Shown: positions 55,234 through 64,000, counted from the first letter of the stretch. The stretch is DNA of 64,000 nt from Methylomonas subterranea (GCF_024505185.1 NZ_JANIBJ010000004.1:103828-167827), one strand, 5' to 3'. The notes: generated by a model from the letters alone, not told the origin. Numbers and translations: made by a program.

Positions 55234-55794
55234 TTATTGTTTAATGGTTTCGAAGGCGGCAATCAAATAATTGACCATGGACCATAACGTTAATACCGCC
55301 GACAAGTATAACAGCCAGTAACCCAAATCATTAATGGGCAGGCCGAGTAACTCGTCCCGGTAGAGCAGCAAACTGATGGCCGCCATTTGCGCGGTGGTTT
55401 TCCATTTTCCCAACTGCGAGACTTTGACCTTGGCGCGTTGGCCGATCTCCGCCATCCATTCCCGCAGAGAGGCGATAGTGATTTCCCGGCCGATAATCAC
55501 CGCCGCCGCAATGGCCAGATAAGGATTGGCCTCGGCCTGGACCACCAAAACCAGCACAAAGGCAACCATCAATTTGTCGGCCACCGGATCCAAAAAAGCC
55601 CCGAAGGCGGTTTCCAGATTTAATTTTCGGGCCAAATAGCCGTCCAGCCAGTCGGTAAAACCGGCAAATAAAAAAATACCGGTACTGACAACGCGGCTGT
55701 ATTCCCATGGCAGATAAAACACAATGGCCAGCAAGGGGATCATGCCAATGCGTAAAAATGTCAGATATGTGGGTAAATTAAATTTAACTGCCAT
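55234..55794 (-). CDS. pgsA: CDP-diacylglycerol-glycerol-3-phosphate 3-phosphatidyltransferase
   Basis: 186 residues from ATG 55794, typical PgsA length. The CDP-alcohol phosphotransferase motif is complete: D-G-Y-L-A-R, eight residues, G-AFL-D-PVA-D. Membrane helices start at LTFLRIGMIPLLAIVFYLPW. It makes phosphatidylglycerol phosphate, the first step to phosphatidylglycerol and cardiolipin. The start overlaps the end of uvrC by 11 bases; the uvrC-pgsA order is conserved in many gammaproteobacteria. Confidence 0.95.
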   Translation of the reverse strand: MAVKFNLPTYLTFLRIGMIPLLAIVFYLPWEYSRVVSTGIFLFAGFTDWLDGYLARKLNLETAFGAFLDPVADKLMVAFVLVLVVQAEANPYLAIAAAVIIGREITIASLREWMAEIGQRAKVKVSQLGKWKTTAQMAAISLLLYRDELLGLPINDLGYWLLYLSAVLTLWSMVNYLIAAFETIKQ

Positions 55795-57625
55795 CTTGGT
55801 GGTGGAATGTATCGTAAATTCGTTGCGCCAGCTGCCGGCTGATCCCGTCGATACTGGCCAAGGCATCGATACCGGCATTGGCAACGCCTTGCAAACCGCC
55901 AAATTGCTTTAACAGTTGTTGCCGTCTTTTCGGCCCCAATCCGGCAATATCTTCCAATGCCGAATGTTGTCTGGCTTTGCCGCGGCGCTGCCGGTGTCCG
56001 GTAATGGCAAACCGGTGCGCTTCATCGCGAATATGCTGGATCAACAGCAGGGCGCTGGCGCCGGGCGAGACATCCAACGGCTGATCCTGATTCGGCAATA
56101 TGATTTTTTCCATGCCTGCCTTTCGATCCGGTCCCTTGGAAACGCCAACTATCATAACATTGTTTATCTCCAATTCCGCCAATGCCTTTTGCGCCGCCGC
56201 GACCTGGCCCTTGCCGCCGTCTATCAACAAGATATCGGGTGCCGGATGTTCGCCCTGTTTCAGGCGTTTGAAGCGGCGGAATACCGCCTGCTGAATGGCC
56301 GCGTAATCGTCTCCGCCGGTTACACCTTCGATATTGAAGCGCCGATAGTCCGATTTGACCGGGCCCTCGCGGTCGAACACCACGCAGGAGGCCACGGTAT
56401 GCTCGCCCTGGGTGTGGCTGATGTCGAAGCACTCCAGCCGTTTCGGCACCTCCGAGCAATGAAACTCCTGTTGCAAACTGAGGAAGCGCGCGTACAAGCC
56501 CTGCTTGTCTGCTAGTTTGGCCCGTAAGGCGCTATCGGCGTTGGTGATAGCCATTTGCAGCCATTTCTGCCGCTCGCCCCTTACGTTGTGGCTGATCGCC
56601 ACATTGCGTTTGGCTTGGTTGCTCAATACCTCGATCAGCAGGGTTGTTTCCGGAACCGGATGGCTGACGATCAATTCATGCGGGACGGTTTTATCCAGAT
56701 AATATTGACTGATGAAGGCCTGCAGGATAATACCCGGGTCGTTTTCGTCGACGATTTTCGGGAAAAACTGCCGGTTGCCCAGATTCTGGCCGCCGCGGAT
56801 AAAAAAAACCTGCACGCAAGCCAGATCGGCCTTGGCCGCGCAAGCAAGGATGTCGACATCGCCTTTCTCGCCCTCGACGGCATGCTGTTCCAATACCGCC
56901 CGCAAGCGTTGAATCTGATCCCGGAAAGCGGCGGCCTGTTCGAATTCCAGTGCGCCGGCGGCGGTTTCCATTTTTTGCACCAGACGATCGACCAATTGGC
57001 CGCCCTGGCCCTCCAGAAACAAGATGGTGTTGTCGACATCGTTTTGGTAATCCTGCTTGCCGATCAAGCCGACGCAGGGCGCGCTGCAACGCTCGATCTG
57101 ATGCTGCAGGCAGGGGCGGGAGCGGGCGTTGTAATAGGAGTCCTCGCACTGGCGCACCGGAAAGATTTTTTGCAGCAGCTTGAGGGTTTCCTTGACCGCG
57201 CTGGCGCTGGGGTATGGGCCGAAATAACGGCCCTTGCGTTTTTTGGCGCCGCGATGGTAGGACAATTGCGGGAAATCGTGACCGGTGGAGATGAATACAT
57301 AGGGATAGGACTTATCGTCGCGCAGGCTGATGTTGTAACGCGGCTTATGGCGTTTGATCAGCTGGCTTTCCAGCAACAGCGCTTCGCCTTCGGTATGGGT
57401 GACCGTGACCTCGATAGCGCGTACTTTAGCCACCATGGCCGATTGTTTCGGCGATGCCGCGCTACCGCGGAAATAGCTGGATACCCGGTTTTTCAGGTTC
57501 TTGGCCTTACCGATGTAAATGATTTCGCCCTGGGCATTCAACATCTTATAAATGCCTGGACGCTGGGTCAGTGTTTTTAAAAAGGCCTTGACGTCAAAGT
57601 CTGCCGTGGATGCCGCGCTGTTCAA
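55784..57625 (-). CDS. uvrC: Excinuclease ABC subunit C
   Basis: 613 residues if translation starts at TTG 57625, three bases after the UDG gene ends; an upstream ATG at 57718 would overlap that gene by 91 bases and adds non-family sequence. Domains are the N-terminal GIY-YIG nuclease (RPGIYKMLNAQGEIIYIGKA), the Cys-containing region (CLQHQIERCSAPCVGLI), the UVR motif, a C-terminal RNase-H-like nuclease (FDISHTQGEHTVASCVVF; LLIDGGKGQ) and (HhH)2. Makes both incisions in nucleotide excision repair. Confidence 0.93.
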   Translation of the reverse strand: MNSAASTADFDVKAFLKTLTQRPGIYKMLNAQGEIIYIGKAKNLKNRVSSYFRGSAASPKQSAMVAKVRAIEVTVTHTEGEALLLESQLIKRHKPRYNISLRDDKSYPYVFISTGHDFPQLSYHRGAKKRKGRYFGPYPSASAVKETLKLLQKIFPVRQCEDSYYNARSRPCLQHQIERCSAPCVGLIGKQDYQNDVDNTILFLEGQGGQLVDRLVQKMETAAGALEFEQAAAFRDQIQRLRAVLEQHAVEGEKGDVDILACAAKADLACVQVFFIRGGQNLGNRQFFPKIVDENDPGIILQAFISQYYLDKTVPHELIVSHPVPETTLLIEVLSNQAKRNVAISHNVRGERQKWLQMAITNADSALRAKLADKQGLYARFLSLQQEFHCSEVPKRLECFDISHTQGEHTVASCVVFDREGPVKSDYRRFNIEGVTGGDDYAAIQQAVFRRFKRLKQGEHPAPDILLIDGGKGQVAAAQKALAELEINNVMIVGVSKGPDRKAGMEKIILPNQDQPLDVSPGASALLLIQHIRDEAHRFAITGHRQRRGKARQHSALEDIAGLGPKRRQQLLKQFGGLQGVANAGIDALASIDGISRQLAQRIYDTFHHQDGS

Positions 57626-57627
57626 GG

Positions 57628-58269
57628 TTATGCGTCCAGCAACTGCCGGATATCGGCAAATACCGCCGCCAGCATCTGCATGCTCAGCCGCTTGGTCTGC
57701 ACGTTGTAGCGACTGCAATGGTAGGAACTGACCAGTTTGTTGCCGTCCGGCAGGTCGTAGAATCGATGATGTCCGAATTTGGCGGCCGTGACTTTCAGAC
57801 CGTAGGCGCGCAACACGGCCTGATGGGCAATATTACCCAGGGCCAAAATCACCGACTGGTTCGGTAGCGTCTTGATTTCCGCCGCCAGATAGGAATTGCA
57901 CTGCTTGATTTCTTCGCCGGTGGGTTTGTTTTGCGGCGGCAGGCATTTTACCGCGTTGGTAATGCGGCAATTGCTCAGTTGCAAGCAGTCGTTTAACGCG
58001 GTCGACTCCAGTTGATTGCTGAAACCGAAATCGTACAAGGCTTGATACAACAACAGGCCGGCGTAATCGCCGGTAAACGGCCGGCCGCTGGCATTGGCGC
58101 CATGCATACCGGGCGCCAGGCCGACGATCAAAAAACGGGCGGCCGGATCGCCGAAGGGAGCCACGGGCAGGGCGTGATAGGTGGGATATTTATGTTTAAC
58201 GTCGTCTAGGAATTCGGCCAGCCGCGGGCAAGATCGGCAGGTCGGGTTGAAATAAGTTGAATGGGACAT
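57628..58269 (-). CDS. Uracil-DNA glycosylase family 5 (UDGb-type)
   Basis: 213 residues. Iron-sulphur cysteines begin at C11 and C14, with others in VKCLPPQNKPTGEEIKQC. Motif 1 is GLAPGMHGANASGRPFTGDY (residues 50-69), which lacks the polar catalytic residue of family 1 and fits the UDGb group, and motif 3 is SSYHCSRYNVQTKRL. UDGb enzymes remove uracil, hypoxanthine and related deaminated bases. It is the first gene of a DNA-repair pair with uvrC (three-base gap). Confidence 0.88.
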   Translation of the reverse strand: MSHSTYFNPTCRSCPRLAEFLDDVKHKYPTYHALPVAPFGDPAARFLIVGLAPGMHGANASGRPFTGDYAGLLLYQALYDFGFSNQLESTALNDCLQLSNCRITNAVKCLPPQNKPTGEEIKQCNSYLAAEIKTLPNQSVILALGNIAHQAVLRAYGLKVTAAKFGHHRFYDLPDGNKLVSSYHCSRYNVQTKRLSMQMLAAVFADIRQLLDA

Positions 58270-58373
58270 GTTTCGGGCAAGGTTTAAATTCGCCAGATTC
58301 TACCTGAACGGAGGCAGCGCTGTTTTTTGTATCGCCGAAGCGTCCCCGCAATGGCTTTTAACCGCCAGGGCCG

Positions 58374-58832
58374 CTAAACCAAGGCCGAATTGGCCAATTC
58401 GATTTCCTTTTGCAATCGGGTCAATTCGGCCCTGGCCGCATGTATCTGATTATCCAGCCTGATCAGATCAACCTTGGCCGCGCGGCCATCGCTGTTATTG
58501 CCGGTCTGAAAGCCGGGTTGCGATTGTGCCAATGCCTCCTCGAGCTCCTGTTGTCTGACGTGGTAGTCGGCGCACTTTCTATGCAGTTCCAGCTCGATTG
58601 CCTTTGCCTCGTCCAGCAGCTTTGAGTAATAGTCCTTGTAGGAGCGGGCTTCCTTTAATTTCTGTTTCAAGTCGCTGTTTTCGGCTGTTAGTGCGTTCTC
58701 GCGAACGGCGGAGTCCGCAATCGCCTGTTCCAGTCTGCGCGTATCCTCCCGCCAGATTTCCTTGGCCTGGGCTATACGGGTCGCTATGAGTTTCTCGATT
58801 TCCCGCTCATGGTTCTGCAGTAGTGTTTTCAT
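58374..58832 (-). CDS. Coiled-coil protein, unknown function
   Basis: 152 residues from ATG 58832; a TTG 40 codons upstream is open but adds unrelated basic sequence. Almost entirely heptad-rich: EIEKLIATRIAQAKEIWRED, then ALTAENSDLKQKLKEARSY and a final AARAELTRLQKEIELANSAL. No signal peptide or catalytic motif. It ends about 100 bases upstream of the UDG gene on the same strand. It could be a scaffold or cytoskeletal adaptor. Confidence 0.65.
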   Translation of the reverse strand: MKTLLQNHEREIEKLIATRIAQAKEIWREDTRRLEQAIADSAVRENALTAENSDLKQKLKEARSYKDYYSKLLDEAKAIELELHRKCADYHVRQQELEEALAQSQPGFQTGNNSDGRAAKVDLIRLDNQIHAARAELTRLQKEIELANSALV

Positions 58833-59207
58833 GCTGGCTTCGTCAATTGATAAGGTCTTTAAAATCACTTGTTTCGTTGGGTTTGTAACACTTAACCAGT
58901 CCGACACCCGGCGCGGCGGCGTACGTGAAAATGCCCGATAAAGATAAAGCAAAAGAGCGGGCCAGTGCCAGCATTATCGACGAACCCCCGCACTAATGGG
59001 CATGGAATGGAGGTATACAGTCGGGCTTAGCTTATAGGGTAAAGTCGTCAAGAATCAATTTCTGTTTTGTAACCAAGGTTGCATGTCATTAATACCGGCG
59101 AAGGTTGGCTTCTCAGAAATTTTGCTTGGCCGGCGGGACGGCAAAACCGTAACGTCCTCCAGCAAAAAATATTCAATCTAACGTGGTCTTACTTGGCGGG
59201 GTTATTT
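58833..59207. other. 375-base region without a clear gene
   Basis: It lies between the coiled-coil gene start and the end of the GGDEF-EAL gene. Short open frames here show no family or codon-bias signal. I checked by eye for a cyclic-di-GMP (GEMM) riboswitch because of the neighbour and did not see its core motifs. Confidence 0.4.
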
Positions 59208-61487
59208 TCAACCGACAAGTATTCCTTGCCGCTGAACAGTCATTACCTCATCCGGCGACAGCGGCTTGCTAAAGTAGTAACCCTGCACAAAGTCACATTG
59301 TAGCTCGCACAAAAAGTCGAGTTGCGCCAGGGTTTCAACACCTTCAGCCACTACTTCGAGGTTTAGTTGCTTAGCCATTGCGGTAATGGCTGCGACGATT
59401 GCCTTATCACTAGGGTCGGTTGTAATGTCATTGACGAACGATTTGTCGATCTTAAGGATATCGATGGGAAAACGCTTAAGGTAACTGAGCGAAGAATATC
59501 CGGTGCCAAAATCATCGATAGACAAGCGAACACCTATGTTTTTTAGGGTGTTAAGCAACTCCATCGTCGAATCGAGATGTTGCATCAGTATGCTCTCGGT
59601 TATCTCCAGTTCGAGTAGCTCGGGCGATAAATCCGCTTCATCCAGGGCATTCAGCACGGCGTTTAAAAGTGGATGCTGGCTACCTTGTTGAGTTTGCACT
59701 GGATGAAATTGACGACTCGACAAATTTACCGCAACCCTGGTCGGGCGGCCTATTTTTTGCCAAGACCGGGCTTGCAAGCAAGCGGTTTTCAATACCCAGG
59801 CGCCAATAGGTACGATTAAGCCGGTGTCTTCCGCCAACGGAATAAAATCCGCCGGGCTGACCATGCCCAATTCTGGACTTATCCAGCGAATTAAAGCCTC
59901 CATCCCGATGATCGTCCCGGTTTTGACATCGACCTGAGGCTGATAATGCAGCATGAATTCATCTTGCTCCAAGGCCCGTCGCAAATGTTTTTCCAGTTTT
60001 ATATACGTTTGGGCCGAACCGTTCATTTCCGGCGTAAAGAATTGATAATTGTTTTTTCCCAATTTCTTGGCGTAATACATAGAGCCGTCTGCACTAGATA
60101 AAAGCTCTTCCATGTTATTGGCATTGTGAGGATATATGCTGATACCGATACTGGCGCTGACATAAACCTCATGCCGGTCAATAGCGAACGGGGGCTGTAA
60201 AGACTCCAATACTTTACTGGCTACCTTGGCGGCATCCTGGGTGTCGGTAAGATCGGGGAGCAACACAATAAACTCATCGCCGCCCAGACGAACGGCAGTG
60301 TCCCCCTCGCGCAAGCAATCCGAAATGCGCCGGGCGACGCATTTCAACAATTGATCACCGCAAGTGTGACCGAGGGTATCGTTTACTAACTTGAAATTAT
60401 CCAGATCAAGAAACAGCACACCGATCATGCGTCGATTCCGGTGAGCATGGTAAATGGCCTGATCGACTCTATCCTTCAGTAGAGTTCTATTGGGAAGGCC
60501 CGTTAAATGGTCGAAATGCGCCATATAATCCAGGGATTGGCGAGCTAGTTTAACTTCCTCTATTTCACGGGCATTGTCCAATACCAGCGATAGGGAGTGC
60601 GCAAAGCTCAAGGCCAAGTCTTCGTCCTGTTGGTTGAATGGCTCTCCGTTCTCTTTGTCGCTGAGATAGATACGTCCGTATACACGGTCACGATGAGCAA
60701 TCGGTACCGCCAGGAGGGTTTTCATAAGCGGATGATGCGGCGGAAAACCGGCGCTTTGCGGATGTGTGCTCATGTCATCCAGTCTGAGCGAGACATTTTC
60801 CTGGATAACCAGACCCAAAAGCCCCTTGCCTTGCGGAAATGGTCCGATACGTTCCGCTAGCTCGGGGCCAATACCGGTAAAAACGAAATGTTGCAGGCCT
60901 CCCGACTCATCGAGTATGCCGATGGCGCCATATCGGGCCTCTAATAGCTTGGAAAGCGATTCAACGCCCATTTGCAACAGATCGCTTTGAATAGAGGTAT
61001 GCGCCAATACCGTGAGCAAGCTGCGCGAGGCTTCGTGTAATTTGGCCAACCTGGTAGACCAGGAGACAACCTGCTTATGTTCATCCGCCAGCAGTTTATT
61101 TAATATGCGGGCTTTTTTTCGTAAGGCACGCTCCCGTTGCAACAACATATTCAGAATACTGTGCTGAGTCACAACACCTTCGAATGACTGCCGCTCAAGC
61201 ACCGGCAAAACATTAAGTCCATGCTGGTTCATGATTCTAAGCGCGCGACCCACGCTGATATCGGGAGAGACGCAGTGATATTCCCGGTGTTCGGCGAGAT
61301 CGGCAAAAATCCAGTTAGGATGCTGAATGATGTCGATCTCTGTAGCGAGTCCGCAAAAAATACCGGTTTCCACGGATTCTCTAAATATGGCAAACACTGA
61401 CAGCGCCGATACCGCCTCGGGCCGCTCTTCTTCCAGCACGCGCACAACGTCTGACCACAAGCAATCGCGAACAGTCAAGCGATTCAT
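59208..61487 (-). CDS. CBS-GAF-GGDEF-EAL cyclic-di-GMP signalling protein
   Basis: 759 residues. CBS pair at about 1-125 (VGRALRIMNQHGLNVLPVLE), GAF domain at about 150-310, GGDEF domain at about 330-495 with RLGGDEF intact and an I-site RxxD (REGD) five residues before it, then EAL domain at about 505-755 with MEALIRW, ELEITES, IDDFGTGYSSL, LKIDKSFV and VVAEGVET all present. Both synthesis and hydrolysis of c-di-GMP are therefore possible. No transmembrane segment. Starts 2 bases after the small gene upstream. Confidence 0.93.
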   Translation of the reverse strand: MNRLTVRDCLWSDVVRVLEEERPEAVSALSVFAIFRESVETGIFCGLATEIDIIQHPNWIFADLAEHREYHCVSPDISVGRALRIMNQHGLNVLPVLERQSFEGVVTQHSILNMLLQRERALRKKARILNKLLADEHKQVVSWSTRLAKLHEASRSLLTVLAHTSIQSDLLQMGVESLSKLLEARYGAIGILDESGGLQHFVFTGIGPELAERIGPFPQGKGLLGLVIQENVSLRLDDMSTHPQSAGFPPHHPLMKTLLAVPIAHRDRVYGRIYLSDKENGEPFNQQDEDLALSFAHSLSLVLDNAREIEEVKLARQSLDYMAHFDHLTGLPNRTLLKDRVDQAIYHAHRNRRMIGVLFLDLDNFKLVNDTLGHTCGDQLLKCVARRISDCLREGDTAVRLGGDEFIVLLPDLTDTQDAAKVASKVLESLQPPFAIDRHEVYVSASIGISIYPHNANNMEELLSSADGSMYYAKKLGKNNYQFFTPEMNGSAQTYIKLEKHLRRALEQDEFMLHYQPQVDVKTGTIIGMEALIRWISPELGMVSPADFIPLAEDTGLIVPIGAWVLKTACLQARSWQKIGRPTRVAVNLSSRQFHPVQTQQGSQHPLLNAVLNALDEADLSPELLELEITESILMQHLDSTMELLNTLKNIGVRLSIDDFGTGYSSLSYLKRFPIDILKIDKSFVNDITTDPSDKAIVAAITAMAKQLNLEVVAEGVETLAQLDFLCELQCDFVQGYYFSKPLSPDEVMTVQRQGILVG

Positions 61488-61489
61488 TA

Positions 61490-61822
61490 TTAATTGCCGG
61501 CCGCAAGAAACACTTTAATATCTATTTCAGCGTGCATAACCTCGTCGGGCCCCATTAGGGGTTTTACATGCGACAAAACAAAATCGATCAAGTTATCCCG
61601 GGATACGCGCCTCAATAAGTGTTGTCGGACTAAAATATCCGAAATAATATCGTCTTCAATTTCGATGTGTTCGTAAGGCGCTTTGACCAACAGTTCGATT
61701 GCCCTGCGCATGGCTATACAACCGATCGGCGCTTGTAACCCCAAAACCAACATGTCTTTTAACGGCGGGATGGCATATTCGCCTACTTGGGCGCTAATGT
61801 GTGTTTTTCTCTCAATTGTCAT
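61490..61822 (-). CDS. Small hypothetical protein co-transcribed with the GGDEF-EAL gene
   Basis: 110 residues, family not recognised. Predicted alpha/beta with a conserved-looking ALELLVKAPYEHIEIEDDI-type segment; no signal or membrane segment. A strong promoter-like sequence lies 30-57 bases upstream and the GGDEF-EAL gene starts 2 bases after its stop, so it may be a partner or regulator of that protein. Confidence 0.7.
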   Translation of the reverse strand: MTIERKTHISAQVGEYAIPPLKDMLVLGLQAPIGCIAMRRAIELLVKAPYEHIEIEDDIISDILVRQHLLRRVSRDNLIDFVLSHVKPLMGPDEVMHAEIDIKVFLAAGN

Positions 61823-61851
61823 AACGGGGGAAGTGGGGAATAGTTGTTTTT

Positions 61852-61879
61852 CCTATAATATAGCAGTTAGGCGTGTCAA
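61852..61879 (-). promoter_or_regulatory. Sigma70-type promoter for the small gene/GGDEF-EAL operon
   Basis: On the minus strand, TTGACA (61879-61874, perfect -35) is followed after 16 bases by TATAGG (61857-61852, 4 of 6 matches to TATAAT). The implied start of transcription, near 61845, leaves about 22 leader bases before ATG 61822. Confidence 0.5.
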
Positions 61880-62038
61880 ACGCGTTAAATCTTTCACTGA
61901 TTTATTTCCAGACAGGTGTTCGATCTTGCGAAAATCGCTATATGCAAATACGAGATATTAAAATCAGATAATATCGATTTATAGGCTTGATCGGTTTCTG
62001 TATCCTCTCAGTCGTAACAGGTTTTCCAGGAACGAGAA

Positions 62039-62941
62039 ATGATCAAAGATACGATAGAAACCCTCAAGGCAGAGTTGGAGCAGGTGCTCTACCTTAATTT
62101 GGACGATTTCAGAATCGAAATCGAACGGGACGAAGTGTCGAGCCGCTTTATCGGTTTGCGTCTGCGTAGCGAGTTTCAACCCATTTTCGATACCAGTAGG
62201 ACGGAAGGCTTGCTGGGCTACGAGGCCCAGTTGCGGCCTTCAACCGGCATAGAGGCGGTCACGCCCGGCTTTGCTTTCAGTATCGCGGAAAGCCAAGGCA
62301 AATTGGTTCAACTGGATCGGGTGGCCAGAACCCTGCACGTCTTAAACTATTTGACACTGCCGGAGAAAAAGGGCTTGCTGTTTTTGCATGTACATCCCGG
62401 GTTATTAAGCGGCGTCACCTGCCATGGCAAGATATTCGAGCAAATCCTGCACCGAAATTCTCTGCCCACCCGGGAAGTCGTGATCGAAATCAATGAGAGC
62501 GAAATGGCTGCCGCCGCTGCCTTGAGGGATGCGGTCGATAACTATCGCGACCGAGGCTACAAAATTGCCATCGTCGGCTTCGGCGGCAAACATTCCAATC
62601 TGGACAGATTATGGAAACTGTCGCCCCATTTCGTCAAATTCGATCTCGGCATCATCAGGCAGGCGCAAAAAGATACCAAATTCCGCCGGGCCTTGCCGAG
62701 ACTGATGGAAGTGATTCACGCCTTTGGCGCGCAGACCGTCATCCAAGGCGTGGAGAATGAAATTCAGCTCGATATCGCACTCGATGCCGGTGCTAAATTA
62801 TTGCAAGGGCATTACTTGGGGCGACCGGCGCCGGCGACGGCTTGGAACAGGCAGCCCAAGCCGCTGTGCCGCAATACGCTGATGCCCGGAGCGCCGCATC
62901 ATTTCGGCAGCTTCAGCGTACCGGCTCAATGCGGTATGTGA
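62039..62941 (+). CDS. Degenerate EAL-domain protein, probably non-catalytic
   Basis: 300 residues. The EAL fold is recognisable (FQPIFDTSRTEGLLGYEAQL; VVIEINESE; FVKFDLGII; VIQGVEN), but the signature reads E62-A-Q rather than EAL, the DDFGxG loop reads VGFGGKHSN and so lacks both metal-binding aspartates, and EGVE is QGVE. Phosphodiesterase activity is unlikely; it may bind c-di-GMP or a protein partner. Divergent from the GGDEF-EAL operon. A terminator follows about 120 bases downstream. Confidence 0.85.
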   Translation: MIKDTIETLKAELEQVLYLNLDDFRIEIERDEVSSRFIGLRLRSEFQPIFDTSRTEGLLGYEAQLRPSTGIEAVTPGFAFSIAESQGKLVQLDRVARTLHVLNYLTLPEKKGLLFLHVHPGLLSGVTCHGKIFEQILHRNSLPTREVVIEINESEMAAAAALRDAVDNYRDRGYKIAIVGFGGKHSNLDRLWKLSPHFVKFDLGIIRQAQKDTKFRRALPRLMEVIHAFGAQTVIQGVENEIQLDIALDAGAKLLQGHYLGRPAPATAWNRQPKPLCRNTLMPGAPHHFGSFSVPAQCGM

Positions 62942-63059
62942 TTGAGATTCGGTCGGTTATAGCCTAATTAAAAACTCCGGTTAAACTTTTTGCCTCGGGG
63001 AAATGTCATTAGCAAACTTGCCGATTTATTGTTGCTCTCCCCTCCACCTCGGAGCCTTT

Positions 63060-63084
63060 CCCGCCTGACCGGCGGGATTTTTTT
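63060..63084 (+). terminator. Intrinsic terminator between the degenerate EAL gene and cysK
   Basis: Stem CCCGCC (63060-63065) with GGCGGG (63071-63076), loop TGACC, followed by a run of seven T (63078-63084). It fits a Rho-independent terminator for the upstream gene. It ends only 27 bases before the cysK ATG, so it may alternatively act as an attenuator in the cysK leader. Confidence 0.75.
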
Positions 63085-63111
63085 GTCCACTCTTTTTCAA
63101 GGCAGGGCCTT

Positions 63112-64000
63112 ATGTGGCATGCGGATAACTCTCAAACCATAGGCAACACCCCGTTGGTGCGCCTGCACGGCATCACCCAGTATTGCAAGGCAACTGTGTT
63201 GGCCAAGCTGGAAAGCCGTAATCCGTCCTATTCGGTTAAATGCCGGGTGGGGGCTGCGTTGATTTGGGACGCGGAACAACGAGGTTTGATCGGTACCGGG
63301 ACCGAACTGGTGGAAGCGACCAGCGGCAACTCCGGGATTGCCTTGGCCGCCATGGCCGCCGCCCGCGGCCTGTCCATCACCTTGACCATGCCGGACAACA
63401 TGAGCCGGGAACGCCAAACCTTGCTGCGGGCCTACGGCGCCAAGCTGGTGCTGACAGACGCCAGCCTGGGCATGCGCGGTGCCGTCGACCGGGCAACGGC
63501 CATAGCGGCCAGCGATCCCCAGCGCTACCTGTTGCTGGAACAATTCAAGAATCCGGCCAATCCCGCCATTCACCAGCAGACCACCGGTCCGGAAATTTGG
63601 CGCGATACCGACGGTATAGTCGATATTTTCGTCGCTGGGGTCGGCACCGGCGGCACGCTGACCGGTGTTGCCCGCTACCTAAAGCAGCACCGCCAGCACA
63701 AACTTTTAACGGTAGCCGTCGAACCCGCCGCCAGCCCGGTATTGAGCCGGCTGCGCGCGGGTCTGCCGCCGGAACCGGCGCCGCACGCCATTCAGGGTAT
63801 CGGCGCCGGGTTTTTACCGGAAAACCTGGACTTGGGCTTGGTCGACGTCATCGAGCAAGTGACGGATGAAGAAGCCATTTCTTACGCGCGCCGTTTGGCC
63901 CGGGAAGAGGGGATTCTGGCCGGCATTTCCAGCGGCGCGGCGCTTGCGGCGGCCATGCGTTTTGCGCACCATCCCGACTATGCGGGGCAAACCATCGTGG
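63112..64000 (+). CDS. cysK: Cysteine synthase A (O-acetylserine sulfhydrylase), cut by the window end
   Basis: The first 296 residues are present and the 3' end lies outside the window. The start [20 protein letters not shown], the PLP lysine in [20 protein letters not shown], the substrate loop [22 protein letters not shown] and [13 protein letters not shown] all match CysK rather than CysM. It condenses O-acetylserine with sulphide to cysteine in the cytoplasm. An intrinsic terminator sits just upstream. Confidence 0.93.
   Translation, partial: MWHADNSQTIGNTPLVRLHGITQYCKATVLAKLESRNPSYSVKCRVGAALIWDAEQRGLIGTGTELVEATSGNSGIALAAMAAARGLSITLTMPDNMSRERQTLLRAYGAKLVLTDASLGMRGAVDRATAIAASDPQRYLLLEQFKNPANPAIHQQTTGPEIWRDTDGIVDIFVAGVGTGGTLTGVARYLKQHRQHKLLTVAVEPAASPVLSRLRAGLPPEPAPHAIQGIGAGFLPENLDLGLVDVIEQVTDEEAISYARRLAREEGILAGISSGAALAAAMRFAHHPDYAGQTIV

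Noticed and set aside
56555..57580. 341-residue open frame antisense to uvrC
   Set aside because: Shadow of uvrC, whose domains are all recognisable on the other strand.
58833..59207. Cyclic-di-GMP riboswitch near the GGDEF-EAL gene
   Set aside because: The region is downstream of that gene, and the conserved GEMM core motifs were not found by eye.
1..64000. CRISPR arrays, tRNA and rRNA genes, prophage or intact insertion sequences
   Set aside because: No regularly spaced short repeats, tRNA cloverleaf consensus, rRNA segments, transposase or phage structural proteins were recognised. tRNAs could be missed without a covariance search.

Overview
The window reads as a chromosomal segment (about 55-58% GC by eye) of a gammaproteobacterium, most likely a Methylomonas-like member of the Methylococcales. 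The reasons are the close resemblance of the housekeeping genes (lpxB, recC, dbpA, uvrC, pgsA, cysK) to gammaproteobacterial ones, VPLPA-type PEP-CTERM secreted proteins, the copper-export pair, and a gnnA-gnnB-lpxB lipid A locus. No methane or methanol oxidation gene lies in the window, so the lineage is an inference.

Layout, left to right. 1-2.6 kb: copper chaperone and CopA-type copper ATPase. 3.1-6.4 kb: gnnA-gnnB-lpxB, predicted to build lipid A on a 2,3-diamino sugar. 6.6-11.2 kb (minus): lipoprotein, recC and an overlapping methyltransferase. 11.4-14.5 kb (minus): LuxR-type regulator, DbpA helicase, AMMECR1 protein. 14.5-23.3 kb (plus): a tight six-gene haemoprotein operon facing the LuxR regulator. 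It holds an exported prostaglandin-synthase-like haem peroxidase, two catalase-fold proteins related to allene oxide synthase, an unknown protein, a membrane protein with a duplicated domain, and a DyP peroxidase. This is the best candidate for an undescribed pathway (a bacterial oxylipin or lipid-peroxide system). 23.4-25.0 kb (minus): two exosortase-type (VPLPA/PEP-CTERM) secreted proteins, one a matrixin-like metalloprotease. 25.4-33.0 kb (minus): a translationally coupled operon of HupE/UreJ-like protein, TonB-dependent receptor, ABC ATPase and two DUF3526 permeases, probably for uptake of a metal or chelate. 33.1-36.5 kb (minus): B12-binding radical SAM protein, a broken PAS/SpoIIE phosphatase gene, and a small redox operon.

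36.7-38.7 kb: periplasmic glycerophosphodiesterase followed by a repeat-rich gap. 38.8-51.3 kb (plus): a complete Wzy-type exopolysaccharide cluster (initiating phosphotransferase, Wza-like export lipoprotein, Wzc-like kinase, polymerase/ligase, flippase, methyltransferase, four glycosyltransferases). An Rhs remnant separates it from two UDP-sugar genes on the opposite strand (epimerase and dehydrogenase, 52.2-54.5 kb) that probably supply uronic-acid precursors. 54.6-58.8 kb (minus): UDG family 5, uvrC, pgsA and a TetR regulator, with a small coiled-coil gene upstream. 59.2-62.9 kb: cyclic-di-GMP signalling, namely a CBS-GAF-GGDEF-EAL protein with a small partner and a divergent degenerate EAL protein. 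The window ends inside cysK. No rRNA, tRNA, CRISPR array or intact insertion sequence was recognised.
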